NCBI GenBank assembly: GCA_036250225.1
Contig: JAPZLL010000015.1
Location: 682,001 to 746,000, forward strand
Direction of reading: 5' to 3'
Source: Cercophora sp. LCS_1
Lineage: Eukaryota; Ascomycota; Sordariomycetes; Sordariales; Lasiosphaeriaceae
DNA: 64,000 nt
Part shown: positions 1 through 12,668 of the stretch, piece after piece
Layout of the letters: each line of letters begins with the position of its first letter
Position numbering within the stretch: the stretch's first letter is position 1
Notes under the pieces: generated by a model
What the model was told of the DNA's origin: nothing
The model's input: only the letters and a program-made list of their open reading frames with translations
The model's database searches: none
Program-made: the position numbers and the translations under genes

Positions 1-552
1 ATCCCAAGCTGTCATCAGTTGATACAGGCACCCACACCTGAAGGCATCGGCTCCTGATATCTACGTACAAATGGCAAAGCCTGAACTACTATTTACTAAA
101 CTCTTCCCCATCCTGGTTGTTTCTCAAAGGTTTTATCTCTGCGAACATGAAAGAGAGAAAAGGGGTTGTTGGCGGGGTGTGTCTATCAGTAGAGGTGTGT
201 ACAAAGAGATCCAGGCACGTGCATTAGTGGGGCGTTCGTCCGAGGCAGGCAAGCGGCATCAAAAATTTAGCCGGTCTCGTTGGGAAGGGGATCCTTTGCA
301 TCATTTCAAATTGCGCCAGATGCGAACGCGACAACTGGGCTCTGCGCCTCCAGACCTGCGCTTGTTTCGACATCACGGCATTGCGTTCTCGGTTGCGACG
401 GTTCCCATCCTTATGATCCGACATTCCCGGCTTCCCTCGACAGGGAAACTCTAATTGCTGCATTCTCTGGCCGGGTTTTCTGGCTTTTCTTTCGTCCTTC
501 GACACGCTCATTTCCCACCCCCGTTTTTGCCGCTCCCGGCCCCGACGACGTC
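1..552. other. Left-edge intergenic sequence
   Basis: No convincing coding frame is visible. The short open frames here overlap one another in different frames and have no recognisable motif. The last few hundred bases are the probable 5' UTR and promoter of the gene starting at 553. Confidence 0.6.
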
Positions 553-1236
553 ATGGGCAACTGCTCGTCCTGCATCGGCGATCGCCGCGATATCTACGAC
601 GAGGTACGCTCTCCTCCCTACCGGCGCGTGGGCTGCATTAGGCAGTCGCATGGACGGGCAATACTGCAACAGTGAATGGATGCTGACGCCGTCTTGAACC
701 AGGATGACGAGGCCCAGCACCTTTTCGACGACCCGAACAACATGCACTACGGGAGCTTCGACCAGCAGCACATGGCGGGCCAGGAGGATCCGCAGGAGGT
801 CCAAAGAGAGATTGAGGCTCTGCAACGAGTCGTGGCACGCACGTCAGAGTACATATCCCACCCCTTATCCCTTATCCCTCCCCTCCTTCTCAGTTCCGAG
901 ACCACGGACGCGGACCGGACAGACACAGGGCTGACGCAGCTGCACAGCAACATGGTCGACATCTACGACATCGTGCCCCGGGACAAGGCTGTGCATGGCG
1001 TTGCCCCCACCCCCTATGTGTATGCCGGGCAGGAGCCTCCCCTGGCGGTGTACCAGACCCTGCTCTCCAAGCTGTCGTCGCACGACGACCTCACCTCTGT
1101 GGCACGCGTTGATTGGGGCGCGCCGGACGATGACACCATCGAGATGCAGCAGAGCAGCGGCGTTGCCCCCATCAAGCTCGAGGGCGGCGAAGCTCTTGTC
1201 GGCAACTTTGCCGACGCTGCAGCCGCCATGCGTTGA
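553..1236 (+). CDS. MEH1/LAMTOR1-like lipid-anchored scaffold (EGO/Ragulator complex)
   Basis: Three exons, 553-603, 703-848 and 948-1236, give a protein of 161 residues. The start is MGNCSSC: Gly2 after Met fits N-myristoylation and Cys4/Cys7 fit palmitoylation, as in LAMTOR1 (p18) and yeast Meh1/Ego1, which tether the Rag GTPase scaffold to the vacuole or late endosome for TORC1 signalling. Further support is the block QHLFDDP, then QEDPQEVQREIEALQR, then TSDNMVDIYDIVP. That last block is only formed when intron 2 (849-947, ending GCACAG) is removed, which is the reason for choosing that acceptor. Intron 1 is 604-702. The C-terminus is low in recognisable motifs. Family assignment is from remembered motif resemblance, not from a search. 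Confidence 0.82.
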
Positions 1237-2468
1237 GACTGGTGGTGAGAACCCGCCGCCAGCCGCCCACTGCCTGTCCACTCAGCTCGGCGTCCACACT
1301 GGCGGGACACATCTGATCCGTCGAGCCATCCATCCATCCATCCAGCCATCAGTCCATACAGGCGCCCGACGAAACCAGCCATCCACATCCGTCGTCAAGC
1401 CGGTGACGACGCTCGAAGGAGCAGGGACATGCCATGTCTGATCTGGCTGACGGGCCTGCTGACACGCTGCCTGCCCCCTGCCGATGACCCTCCCCCATGT
1501 TCCATCCCTCCATCTCTTCTGACCAACCTTGTTCTGTATTTCTGTTGCCCGGCCTTTCAGGGATAATCTGGCGTTATTAAAGTTCAGCATGAGGGCGGCG
1601 TGGGACTAGCAGCAAAGGCCGGCCACCTGGGACGGCCCGCGGAATGTGTTTGATACCCACGGGGACGGGACGGCCGCATCCCGTCTTCTTTTCTTTTCTT
1701 TTTCTCTTTTTTTTTTAGTTTTCCATCTCGATCAGGGCGAGATGGTGTGTGGCGGGAAAGCAGGGCAGGGTAGAGGCTGGGGAAGGTGCAGAGGGGGAAC
1801 GATGCGCTGTACCGCACACAAATCAATCCAACGCTTCCCTTTTGTTGTCTGGTGACTGGCTCCGTCTTGGAACGACCCCACGCAAGCCAATCATGATGCA
1901 CCATGCAGACTCAACACGAGGCAGCGTGCCCAGCAAGAGTCTGCGCGCCCATTTAGGCGCAGCCACGTGCGCCCGACTCCTGCTGATGTTGCTTTGCGGT
2001 GGAGACGCCGGTATAAATGTCGCAGCTTCTGGACAGGCCGGGCTTCGACTGCGTTCTAGAGGCATTCGTCCGTCCTATTTTCAGCCGGTGCTCCGTCTTC
2101 GGCCGCGCCGTGGACGAAGCAGTCGGCGGCAGGCGGACAAGACAAGAAAAAGGGTTGGGCACGGCAGGAGATGGAATCGGCATCCACCCAACGCTTTCCT
2201 TTCTTTTCTCGGACGATCAAAAAATGGGCCCATGTCGATAGCGTCGCCCCGGGACGATAAGCACACAGCGCAAAGGGGAGAAAGAGGATGGTTGTGGGAG
2301 GCTTGGTTCATTGGAGCCCTGCTGCAGCTCGCAGATGGCTATCGAGGGTCGGACGACGGAGGGTGGGGGAATGGCATGCTACGAATCGAGGCGGCCGTGT
2401 GGAACTCGGGGGCGGGAATGGAAGGCTAGGGAGAGAGGGGCGGGCGGTCGCCAGCAAGGCCGCCTAGA

Positions 2469-2470
<2 letters not shown>

Positions 2471-2496
<26 letters not shown>
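2471..2496. repeat. CAG trinucleotide microsatellite
   Basis: Eight tandem CAG units plus a partial unit, in non-coding sequence. Confidence 0.9.
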
Positions 2497-2500
<4 letters not shown>

Positions 2501-2730
2501 AGAGGTGCGGATTGAGGCGGGAGAAAGCAGCACGCACAGCGAAGCACGTCACGTCACTCAGCGGCATGGACATGGATTTACGCTGCGGCCCAGACCCCAA
2601 CCCACACACGCGTGGCCCGAACGAACATAGCTGTCCCTCCCACCACCCCCATCCATCCATCCCTCTGTCTCGCCCGTCTGTTCTCCCCAGTCTCCCATGT
2701 CCGCTGGCAAGCCATCGGTTATGAGAAAAG

Positions 2731-2754
2731 AAAAAAAAAAAAAAAAAAAAAAAA
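2731..2754. repeat. Poly-A tract of 24 bases
   Basis: An uninterrupted homopolymer in intergenic DNA. I see no target-site duplication or open reading frame next to it that would make it a retroelement tail. Confidence 0.9.
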
Positions 2755-4834
2755 GGTCTCTCTCCATGCGGATACCCCCGAACTAGAAGCTAGAAACAAA
2801 ACCACTACGGCTGCCCAACCCATCGGATTTTGCATCGAGACCCCTCTTGACCCGCTCATTCTTCGTGCCCAAACCAAACCAGAACGTCTCCCCGGAATCG
2901 AAGCCGGCGCCTCTTTGAAATTCCCATGACGTCTCTCGCATGTTGGGTACCCACAGGAAGCGAAAGGCATTCAAGTCCTCAAAATCAAATGAAGCGTTGC
3001 ATCCACACCCACATCACGACCATGACTGGCTCCATCCCGCAAGAAAAGGCTACCTGAAAAACTACCTGCACCTACCGGAACGAGAAAACCAAGAATTTCG
3101 CCACTCGTCCAGACATCCCGTGCTGCCAACCTCTCACAACGCCAGCCCACACAACTTGAGCAGCTGTGAAACACCTCTCGCATGAAGATTCGTCTCGCCC
3201 ATTCGTCCATTTCCCTGCCCGGTCTCCTCCCGGTATTCTCTTTTCTGTGAGGCCCACAGACGATACAGGCACCGAGGTGGAAAAAAAAAAACGAGGCTTG
3301 CAAGAACCTTGCCTAGAAGACCAGCTTTCAGTGGTCCACCTCGTCCACACGCACCACACGCACCACACGCATCACCAACCTATCTAGGTACCGAGTAAAA
3401 GAGGGAACCCGAAGGTCGTGTGAGTGTCCCGGTGCGAGTGGGGGATTTAATTTCAAACATACACCAGTAGGAAAGCCCACTGGAGCAGGAAAAGAAAGCG
3501 CCACTGGGAACACTCCCCGGTTGTCCTTCCCAGCCCACTACTGCAGATACTGCAGAACCTCGCCTGCTTGCAACTCTGTGTCGCGTTTCTCGGCAGGCTC
3601 GCCCCCCCAAAAATCCGCTCACCAAGGTGCTTGTCGTCCAACGAAAAGATGCATTAGGCATCGTTTTCGCTCCACGCACCCACTCACTCACCTATTTCCG
3701 GCCTTCGGCAACGAATCAACGCAAGGGAGGTGATAAAACGAACCAACGGGGCCAAAGGTTCCTTGCTTCGTTGGGTGGTTTGTCTGGGGAAGAGACCAGA
3801 GAAGAACGAAACCGGCGAGATCGGAAGGGTCGGCTCGTCGGGTACCCATGAAATGTCTCGGATGGGTCCCTCCCTACCTATTTATTTGCTTGCTTTTTTT
3901 GTCGGGCACCAAGAAACCAAGACTGGGGACGATCGAAGAAAGAAGAAAACCTATCTCCCTTTTTTCGGAAACGGGAAACCTGCTTGCTGGAGCCAGGGAT
4001 GGGTGGAATAATAGCTTCGTTACTGGTAAACAAAATGACTGGGAACTTGTGTCAAGAACAAGACCAAAAAGAAAATCCGTTGAGTGGTAAAACTTTTTCT
4101 TTCCTCCCCTCTCTTCCTGTCCTTCCCGTCCCTTTCTGTCCCCCACCCTCCCCGAGAACCCATTGCTGGTGATGTCGTATTTCCCCTTTCCCCCACCCCA
4201 AGAAAATTTCCCCTTATAAAACCCCAGATTTACACAAAAGAAAACCCAAGTGAAAGATTATTTCCAGGCCAGAGCATATTTGGTATGAAAAAAAGACACA
4301 AGAACCATGGACTCCGCTCGACTCCCATCTCCGTTTCAACCCAAGGAAAGAGAACAAGAAATCGACCTCCTAGCAGAGGGTGAAACGACAATGTAGAAAA
4401 GAACCTCAAAACGCCCAACCAAAAGAATGGAAAACGTTGCTGATCAACCACCTCTACACGCTTCCTCCCATCAGGTCACGGACACTTTCTCCTGTCATCT
4501 CGCTCTCATCTCTCCGTGGTCCGGCCCGGCTCCGAACATGATCTGCCGCCACCGTCTTCTCGTCACCAGCCCCTCCTACCTGCTGCTGCTGTTGCCGCCG
4601 CCGGCGCTGACGTGCATGTTTGCGCACCGTCGGCCTGCGGGGAGGTGGGGACATGTCCTCACAGCAGGTCCTAGAGGGACTGGAAAGAAAGGAAAAATAG
4701 CGGTCAGTCCTTGTTCTGCTTTTCCTCCTCGCCCCATTTCTCTCCCGACTCCAACACATCCGCAGTCCATCCCCTGAAACACGCGCATGCGTGCCCTTCC
4801 CAACCTATCGGGCATGCATGGAGTCCTCCTCAGC

Positions 4835-5167
4835 TCAACACAGGGACTGCAGTTTGTTCTCATGGTTCGTCCACAGCTCCTGCATCTGCGTCTGGATGTC
4901 CATGATGTCGCTTTGTGTCTTCTCAATCGTGGCCCGGCGGTTGCCCTCGCGCTGCCAGCGAGCTATGTCCTCGTACATCTTGCGGACGCGGCGGTCCTTC
5001 TTTGTGAGCTGATCACAGATCTTGCACACGCCGTGTTGCAACGACGTGTCGTAGACCAGCTTGAGGCCGCACGTCTCGCCCGTCCTGTACTCCTTGTTGC
5101 ATTGCTCACGGAAGTTCCCCCATTTCCAGTACCCGCACGACCACCGCGTCTGCTCAAAGTAGCACAT
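4835..5167 (-). CDS. Small Cys/Trp-rich hypothetical protein, 110 aa
   Basis: A single-exon frame that starts with ATG at 5167. The N-terminal half is rich in Cys, Trp and aromatic residues (MCYFEQTRWSCGYWKWGNF, then Cys residues near positions 23, 33, 48 and 51, the last two as CKIC). The C-terminal half is charged and predicted helical, probably a coiled coil (RRVRKMYEDIARWQREGN, then Q/E/K-rich to the end). Four to six cysteines could bind zinc, but the spacing does not match a family I can name. It resembles a type of short uncharacterised protein common in Sordariomycetes. It stands alone, with a long stretch free of genes upstream. The balanced codon pattern and the natural composition make it credible. 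Confidence 0.7.
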   Translation of the reverse strand: MCYFEQTRWSCGYWKWGNFREQCNKEYRTGETCGLKLVYDTSLQHGVCKICDQLTKKDRRVRKMYEDIARWQREGNRRATIEKTQSDIMDIQTQMQELWTNHENKLQSLC

Positions 5168-7400
5168 GGCTAGTTCTTGCTGTGGAAGAAATGTGGACCG
5201 CGTGTCGGTAGTTGTGCCGTTGGCTGTCTGGCGCCAAACGGGAACGGTGTGGGTATCCTCCGGCTCCCCTTTTTCTTGTCGCTATGATGCGCTGCCGTGT
5301 CCGTCTGTTGTCTGGATCTGACCCAATGGCTCACAGGTTAGCAGTCATGTTCACTCGATCGTCCATCCCCTCCCCTTTTCGTCTCCTCGTCCGCTCGCCA
5401 TCTTCCATCGACCGGCGGCCCGGAGACCCCACAGACAAGCCCGCCGGGCGCCACAGCAGCCCTGTAGGGTGGAGTTTCAAAGACAGGCACTTACCCTAAC
5501 TGCGGAGACCCAGGCACACAAGTGAAAAGAGGGGGCGGTGTGAAGCTGGATGATGCAATACTGATCTAGATGAGATGTTGCTGGATGTTGTCGTTGGCGT
5601 TGGTGTTGCTGCTGAGGTAGGGAGTGCTTGTTTCCTAGGTCGTTGCTCTTTTGTGTCGTTACTGGTATGTCAAAACGCAAGTGCCGTGATCGCTTGACTG
5701 TGTTCAATGCCAATGTGATGATGTTGTCGACGACGGCGACGATGAATATGGTGTCTTTGGCTGAGTAACGGCAAGAGTCGTAGACGGAAATCTCCAGGGA
5801 GGGGCGTCCGACGTTACTTATACTTGCGAGTGTATTGCTGTCTCCTGCTTCCGAGCGGGTGGGACACCCTCCTCACCCGTTGCGTCGACCACGACAGCGA
5901 CGCACCAAGTGGTATTAGGTACGAACGAGCCATGGATGAGACTTTCCGCGCTGTTCTTTTGTTCCTGGTTCCTTCTCGGGCCACCTGGCCGACGTCGAAC
6001 ACCCCGGTCTGGGCTCGAAGCTGCCCCTGGTCTCATCGTCAATCAGCGTCGCCATCACACGTCGAGACGAGGGGAGTGTCTACCCAGACTGGGGCGTGTG
6101 TGTGTGTGTGTGTGCGATGCTACCCTTGGCCTGCCGTCAAATTAGCCCGTTTCCTGTCCCGCGCAGGTCCCGTTGGGTGGAGTGGACTTCATAGGAGCCA
6201 CGTTGTTCATGGCTCATTAACCACAGTTTTTTGCACACGCCATCCCCACCACGCCATGAACTCTTGCTCGACTCGGGCAAGCTGCGGTGGCCAAACCAGG
6301 GGCCCGTCCATTGGTGACGAGCGGAGGGGGCAAACAGTTGTGGGCTTTTTCCTAATTCCACGGCGCCCGCCATTGGCTCGACGCTCGCTGACCGTTGTCC
6401 AGAGTGGAAGCTTGCCCTTTTTCCCTCCCTCCTTCTCCTTCCGCGTGGTACTTCCATGCATACACGCGGGCCCCTGTCGCTGGTCATGTTATTGCGACCT
6501 GGACGGGAATGACAACGCTGGAACCCAACCCAAGGTACAGCACAGCACTAGCACTAGGGAGGCGGGGACGGCCCCGAGACCCCTGCCGGCCGCCGTCCGC
6601 CGTGCTGTATTTCCTGTCTTTTGCACCCCACCATCGAGCGCCATCGACCCTTGCGTGGTTGATGGGAAGAGGATCGTCCCGTTTCCAGCTTGGGGCCGTT
6701 GTCAAGGGGCCCTCTTCCGGGTCGGCCCACATGTCGACAAGTGTTCGGCTAGCGTGGGGTCGAGCTGGCCGCGGCCGGGGCAGGGGACCCCATGGGCCAG
6801 CGTCAGGGCCAAGGACCGCCACCAAAACAGAAACAGAAGTTTCTTTTTAGCCTCCTCGTCGTCCTTGCACGGCTGGGGTGTGGGTCCAAAATCGACAATC
6901 ACGACCCGAGCAGGTGTCAGGGGGGGCCCTCTGGCATCGCGAGATTCGCCAGACTGCCCGTCGAACCGGACCGCGGCCACCTGCGAACATGTTTGGAGCC
7001 CGGCTGGTCGTGCTGCGTGCATGTCTCTCGCACAGCGTCCGATGCTGGCGAGCAGAGCAAACGCGCGCCTGCGTGGCGGGTGGGCGTTGTCTAGAACCTC
7101 CCCGTAAACGCAGTCCAGATGAGCAGGTGCGCTCTGCCGCCTTCCATCTGGAGCTCCGCGCATGATTGGGCTTGTGCTGCGCTACGAAGATGGTGCAGCT
7201 ACGAGTGTGAGCCACTAGGGGCTGGCTCCGCTGTAAGAGTGGTGGTGGTTGGGACAGGTCAGCGTGCAGCCAGAGCTGGTCACTGTACTTGACACGGAGG
7301 CATGACCGCATCTGATGGCGAGCAAGTGCCCGCTAGAACCTCTCGGAGCTGCTTGGGCGGGACGACCGCCGGCTAGTGGGCTGAAACGGCGACATGATTG

Positions 7401-7973
7401 CTAATCGTGGCACGCATACATTGAGCTCTCTGCTCTCGTCGGGCCCCGATGTCCTCGGGCAGTCTGTTGCTCTGCCGAGGGCTGGCCATGCCACTTTGGA
7501 TCGGCGGCCAGCAAACCCCTGAGTCCGTCATCACCAAGTCTGGCGGCCAGCGCTGCGGCCACGCTTGAGACCTCGATAGGGTCGAGGGAGGGCAGCTCTC
7601 GCAAAGTAGCGCGTGCGCGCAGGACGCTGCTCTCACATGAATTGCCGTCAGTTGCCACTAAGGCGAACCCCGCGGTTCCGCGGTTCCACGCTTTAGCCAG
7701 ACCACCATCCCGACAGCAAGACCAGATCTTCATGACGGCGGCGGGTGGTTGGGGATCCGAGGGTGCGACGTGGCGAGCCTTGAGTAGCTCGTCTGCCTCG
7801 CCCACTCTGTGTCCTCCCCTCCCAGCCGGGGGCACGGTGGAAGATGCGTCGGCGAGCTCGGGCTCTGCTTCCTGGAGCATCCATCCTTTGTCCCGGTTAC
7901 CGCATGGTACGCGGCTCAAATCTCCAGCTACGGCGCCACACATTCCGTAAAAGATGGGTATTCGGTACATCAT
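7401..7973 (-). CDS. Doubtful hypothetical ORF, 190 aa
   Basis: An uninterrupted frame with a double ATG at its start and a TAG stop at 7401-7403. The last third reads plausibly (an Ala/Leu-rich helix such as SVAAALAARLGDDGL), but there are no recognisable domains, no introns with good signals, and no neighbours that suggest a role. GC-rich DNA produces open frames of this length by chance, so I list it only as a candidate. Confidence 0.2.
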   Translation of the reverse strand: MMYRIPIFYGMCGAVAGDLSRVPCGNRDKGWMLQEAEPELADASSTVPPAGRGGHRVGEADELLKARHVAPSDPQPPAAVMKIWSCCRDGGLAKAWNRGTAGFALVATDGNSCESSVLRARATLRELPSLDPIEVSSVAAALAARLGDDGLRGLLAADPKWHGQPSAEQQTARGHRGPTRAESSMYACHD

Positions 7974-9953
7974 GGCCAGACCTGGGTCGAGATGAGGGGC
8001 TTTGACGGCAATACCATGCCGACATGTATGGGTCTCCCTGCCTAGCTCGCTTCTCCCGCGGCGGCAGCAGAGGGAAATGAGGGACCGGCATCAATGACGC
8101 ATTTGATCGTGCGTTGGATGCGCATCAGAAACACCGGAGATGGTCGCGGCGGGAGAGGCCAGAGGACAAGGGCGAATTGCCTGTGGTGGGAGCAAGGAAA
8201 TGGCCAAATCGGGATGGTGGTGCCTCAGCGTGTTGCAATCTCCATTACCAAGGGCGAAACGGTGTGAGATGCAGGCTTCGCTGGCCAGGCTAGCCCGCAG
8301 TGGATGACAGATAGCGACCAGTGACTTACACCTCACCCTGCCTGCTGTGAGGTGATACCAGATACGGTGTGCCACCTTGGATCTGGGCAGGCAACTGCGC
8401 CGTGGCGCGAAATAGGCTACGTAGAGTAATATCCGGCGACGGTTCCGGGCCTTCCGCGCTTCGCTGTCAAACCGTGCGCGGCAAACCTAAGCCAGATATT
8501 GACGGCCGCGGCTGACAGCGTGGTGCAAACGCGCCCTGGCAAGAGCCCCTTTCGCCCATGAAGCGCGGGGGCGGTTGAAAGGGTGGAAGTACTCCAAGCG
8601 AGGGCTGGACCGGTTGTGAACCTTGCATGTAACAAAGGAGAGATAGGCAGCCGAGAGGACGGGACTTGGTGAGTTGGTCACTGATCCACTCGACGAGCGT
8701 CGTCTGTCTTGGCTGAGACCTTTCGAGTGGCAATATCGCGCCAGCGTCGGTGCCCTGTATTTGAAAAAAGGAAAACGGCCGCCGGAAAAATATGCTGCGG
8801 AGAATCAATGTTGTCCTGGCCGCAACCTGAGAGGCCTAGTGTAGGCCGAGGTGAGGGGCAAGACGAGGTAAACACGGCCGCGAAAGGCGGCCGGGTGGTG
8901 TTGTTGTGGTCGCCTTGGAGCCTCCAAGCACCCCTCTTCTCGTTTAAACCGCCGCCTCCGCAACGGACCTAAAGAACGGCCTCGGCCGATCAAACCGTGA
9001 TTTACAGCACGGCCTGGCTGACCGAGGAGCGGGCCGCTCCCTTGGGGACGTGGGGATTCCTTGACGAAACTCAATGGAACATCAGCTTGCCTTCTGAGGA
9101 TGCCGATTTCAAATGCCTGGGCCCTGCGGACACGTTACCACGCCCACTGCGTTTGGCAACCATTCAAAACCTTGTAAATGAAGTTTGTGCTCATGATGCC
9201 GTCCTGGTGTTGGTCTAAAAAGCAAAGGTGACGAACAACAAAACCCCGGAGTCTTCGCCGAAGCTGCGGGTCCAATTGCGAATCACATCCGTTTGATTGA
9301 TGGGCACGGAATCGATTGGTTGGCCTTTGGCTAATCAGGGGCCGTCGAAGCCCTCGAAGCCTTCTAGAACGGACAAGGCATTGGCCAATCCCAGAGACTC
9401 ACCTGCGGGGAGGAGGCAGGGGCGTAGCCTTGCGAGGATGAGACGAGTGCCGCCAATTGCTGGCCAAACCGGTGTCCCGTCTTGAAATTGAACGTATATG
9501 TCGTTGTCTGTCGTCGGGGTACAGAGGTACAAGCACTGACTGGACTGTGCACTAGTCGATGAGGCGGCCGAAAGCGATCGAGTCAGAGCTGGAGGCAGGG
9601 ATCTGACGGGTCACCTCTCGGGAACGGCGGGTGACGGAGGGACGTGTCTGGGAACAGCCTCAACGGAGCCGATTATAACACTCTATTGGCTGGCCCTAAT
9701 TGGGGGTGCGACGAGGGGGTGGAGATAAGGACGAACGGGCGGGCCCCAATATCCGGCCCGATGCCACAACAACCGTCTCTGGAGCGGCAGTATCAAGGCT
9801 CTGATGCCATCCGGCTGCCTCTCTGGTGCGTCTCAACGTCTGTCCTGCTCTCGCCGTTAGCTGCGTCGCGTGGCTCCATTGTGTTTCCTCCACTCCGGCT
9901 TCATGAGGTGAGAGGGTGGGCGAATAAGGACTACCGAGAACCCGCCCGCATGC

Positions 9954-9995
9954 TTTTTTCTTTTTCTTTTTCTTTTCCTTTTTTTTTTTTTTTTT
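9954..9995. repeat. Pyrimidine (T/C) tract
   Basis: About 40 bases of T with scattered C, ending in a run of T before GGTGGTG. It is non-coding, like other T/C-rich tracts near fungal promoters. No function can be read from it. Confidence 0.8.
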
Positions 9996-11626
9996 GGTGG
10001 TGACATTGCTTTTTTGAGGCTGCAGACTGTGCAACATTCCGTGCAGGGTCGTGGCCTGTTCTTTCGCGGCTACCGTTCGCTGGTAGCAGTCGGAATCTTT
10101 TCTGGTGCGATCTTTGCTGCCGTGCGTCCGCCGAATGCAGACGAATGCAGTGCTCCAGAAGCAGCTGCAACTGCAGTCGGGGCGCCGTTGTGGGGAGACG
10201 ACGACGAAGCGTTCCTCGCAAGCCCGATCCCGTTGGCGAAGAGTGCAGCGTGCAAATTTGAGCTGGCAATGCGCCGATGCTGCATCTCGTCAACTTCCAG
10301 AGCCATGATGACTGCCGTCCACACTGTAGGCTGAGCAGCGCTCGCGTTTTGGGTGCCTTTCGGCGTCGGCCATGGGGGAGCACCCAGGCCAAAACGGGAA
10401 CAGATGTAGTGATAGAATGGCGACGGCCGCATGGCAGAGGCCAACCCCACCAAACACGTCACGACCGCGATCAGACCGACCGAAGCACTGGAGGGGCCTC
10501 GCACGAGATCCGAGCTTTGCTGGCAAGGCATGGCAGATCCGGACCAAGTCAGGGTGTCAGGCATCAATTCTGCGGCATCAGAAGTTATTTTTTGGTTCCC
10601 ATTGTCTGTCTCGTCAGCCCCAGAAGCAATTGATCAGAATGTGAGAAATGACAAGTCCTAGCAGCTGCACTGCAAATCCAGAGGCCCGCTGTGCTCGTCG
10701 CGCGGCGAGCAGCCAGCAATGCGCGCCAGCCTAGTGGTGAGCGTCCCCAGGTTTGCAGCACGCTGTCAGCCCCTGCAGGCCAATCCACGGGGCGGGCGTG
10801 GAGAGAGCATCGGCGAATGTGCGGGCCTGGGAATTGGGAATGACCTGCCTCCCGCCGCCTTCCTTTGCGGATCCGCTAATCGAACGTGCAGGGAGACAGC
10901 GTGACAGCGCAGGCCGAGGCGAGACATCTAGGGGCATTCGTCGGTTGACAGAGTTGCACCGGTTGAGGTGTTGTGCAGCTTTTCGCCAGTCAGTCGTGAT
11001 AGGACGAAAACAGGGCATCAATTGGAAGCTTCTCCAGACCCCGATGCTCCGCCAACCCGCGTCGGTTGTTTGGCCGTGGAAGGATGAGCCCCTCCAAAAA
11101 CTTATCGCTGAAAGTGCTTATCGGGGAAATGGCCGGGGGCTTTCTCGTCCACTCGATTTTGCAGTTCGTGTTTGTTCCTCAACACCAGACGAGGTCAGGT
11201 CGCCACGAGGCATAAAAGGGCGCCGATAATGCCTATTGTAGGTTGGTATTGATGATGTGTACAAAGCGATGTTTCCTTGGGGCCAAAAGCACTCTGCACG
11301 ACGGAATGAACCTTGCTCTCGTTGCCATCCACGGAGGGCACCTTCCTGGACTCAATGTCAACGAAACGGAAAGCCAGGGGTTGCTTGTCAACTGTTACAG
11401 GGGTTTGGAGGCAGGAGTTACGTCCTGACTTCTCAGCCCCTCCTTCCCTCCCCCACCAGGCCCTCACAAAGAAAGCGCCCACACAAATGATAGGACAATC
11501 TTCATTCCGTAGTAGAGAGGCATTTCCAAGCATTGAGACATTGAATGGTGCGAAAAGCTCCGGAGAAACGATATTTACAGCGTATGGCCGTTGTAACTGG
11601 GACCTATTGACGATGGCCATGCCGGT

Positions 11627-11693
11627 TGAGACCACTCGAAGCGGCATCAGCTGCGATCAGTGGACCGGCTTTTTTGTCACCAGCTTGCCCCAC
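11627..11693. repeat. Dispersed repeat fragment, copy A
   Basis: Similar to 22667-22734. The first 21 bases differ at 3 positions, all transitions, and the ends share GTCACC and CTTGCCCCAC. The middle part is poorly conserved. It may be a relic of a repeated element; see the findings. Confidence 0.4.
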
Positions 11694-12668
11694 CAGGGAG
11701 TCACGACACAGCCCGTCAGGTGTGACGACACACGTCTCACAACCCATGGGCACCTGAGCACCTGCCTTCTGGCTTTCGATGATGAACAATGAAGCTGCAC
11801 CGTGCCGTGCTTTCGTGACAACACTGTCACAATCCAACGCCAGCGAAGAGAAGAAAACACCGCATTCTTGAGTATCTGCGCCATCCGCCCTGTCCGGACG
11901 CACTGTAGCTTGCATCGTGAACCAGAGAGTTGCCGCAGACGGTGCTGCATCCGGCTGCGCGACGACAGGACGCAAGACGCAAGGATCAGTCCCGCATCTC
12001 GCCCTTCATCCTTGACCGAGAGCAGACGAACACTTCACCTTGCACCGCTCCTTACACCTCACATCTCACACCTCGGCTTGGGCTTTACACCCGCTTCAGC
12101 GGCTCAGCGCCAGCTTGCCGTCCGCCATCCGCTGTCGTGTCGGTCGATTCCATCGATCCACCATCCGCGCAACGGCCCAGCCACCAGCCTTTATTCTCTC
12201 CGACCGCTCTGGCGGCCACCCTCCCAGGCCAGGACGCCATTTTCTGCTTGACGCGATCCCCTTTAGCCGCACGGGATAGTCGCCATCGAGGAGGACTGCC
12301 CCGGTCTTGCAAGTCTCTCCGCCTGCCGGCAGAATAGCGCGTGTCCCGCGATTGGCGACCACGCCGGCGCTCTGCAAGAGCAAGGGGAAACACGACGACA
12401 GCCTACCGCATTGTGACTGACACGCTGTCTGGCTCACGCCGGCCTGCGTCAGGAGAGTCAGCCTGCCACTTCTGGTTCCAAACCGTCGCCACAAGTGGGC
12501 GCAAAGGGGTGCCCAGGGACCGGCACGTCGGCGGAACTGGTACATTGTCGGGAAGCGTCGAGAGTACTGTACTCTATACCCGTTGTCACCAGACCAGGCT
12601 TACAGGATCAACCGCATTGCCAGATCACCAAGTGCAAGGTGATCGCAAGCAGGTCGCCGCTTTGAGTA

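Larger units (their letters stand above)
1237..4834. other. 3.6-kb intergenic stretch with low-complexity tracts
   Basis: No supportable gene. It holds a CCAT-type run near 1326-1350, a CAG run (2471-2496), a poly-A tract (2731-2754), a CACCACACG tandem near 3350-3378 and many pyrimidine-rich patches. Both flanking genes point inward, so much of the stretch could be 3' UTR plus spacer. Confidence 0.6.
5168..12668. other. 7.5-kb stretch with no confident gene
   Basis: The many open frames here overlap in several frames, often begin with non-ATG codons, and have shuffled-looking composition without motifs. Only 7401-7973 (minus) is listed, with low confidence. It contains a GT microsatellite near 6097-6113, a long pyrimidine tract near 9954-9995 and a short dispersed repeat copy at 11627-11693. 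Base composition is not visibly AT-rich, so this is not an obvious RIP-destroyed repeat block. Confidence 0.6.

Noticed and set aside
2731..2754. Poly-A tract as a retrotransposon tail
   Set aside because: No flanking open reading frame, target duplication or second copy seen.
5824..7107. 427-codon plus-strand frame
   Set aside because: It begins at a non-ATG codon, has shuffled-looking composition with no motif, and overlaps equally long frames on the other strand; chance frame in GC-rich DNA.
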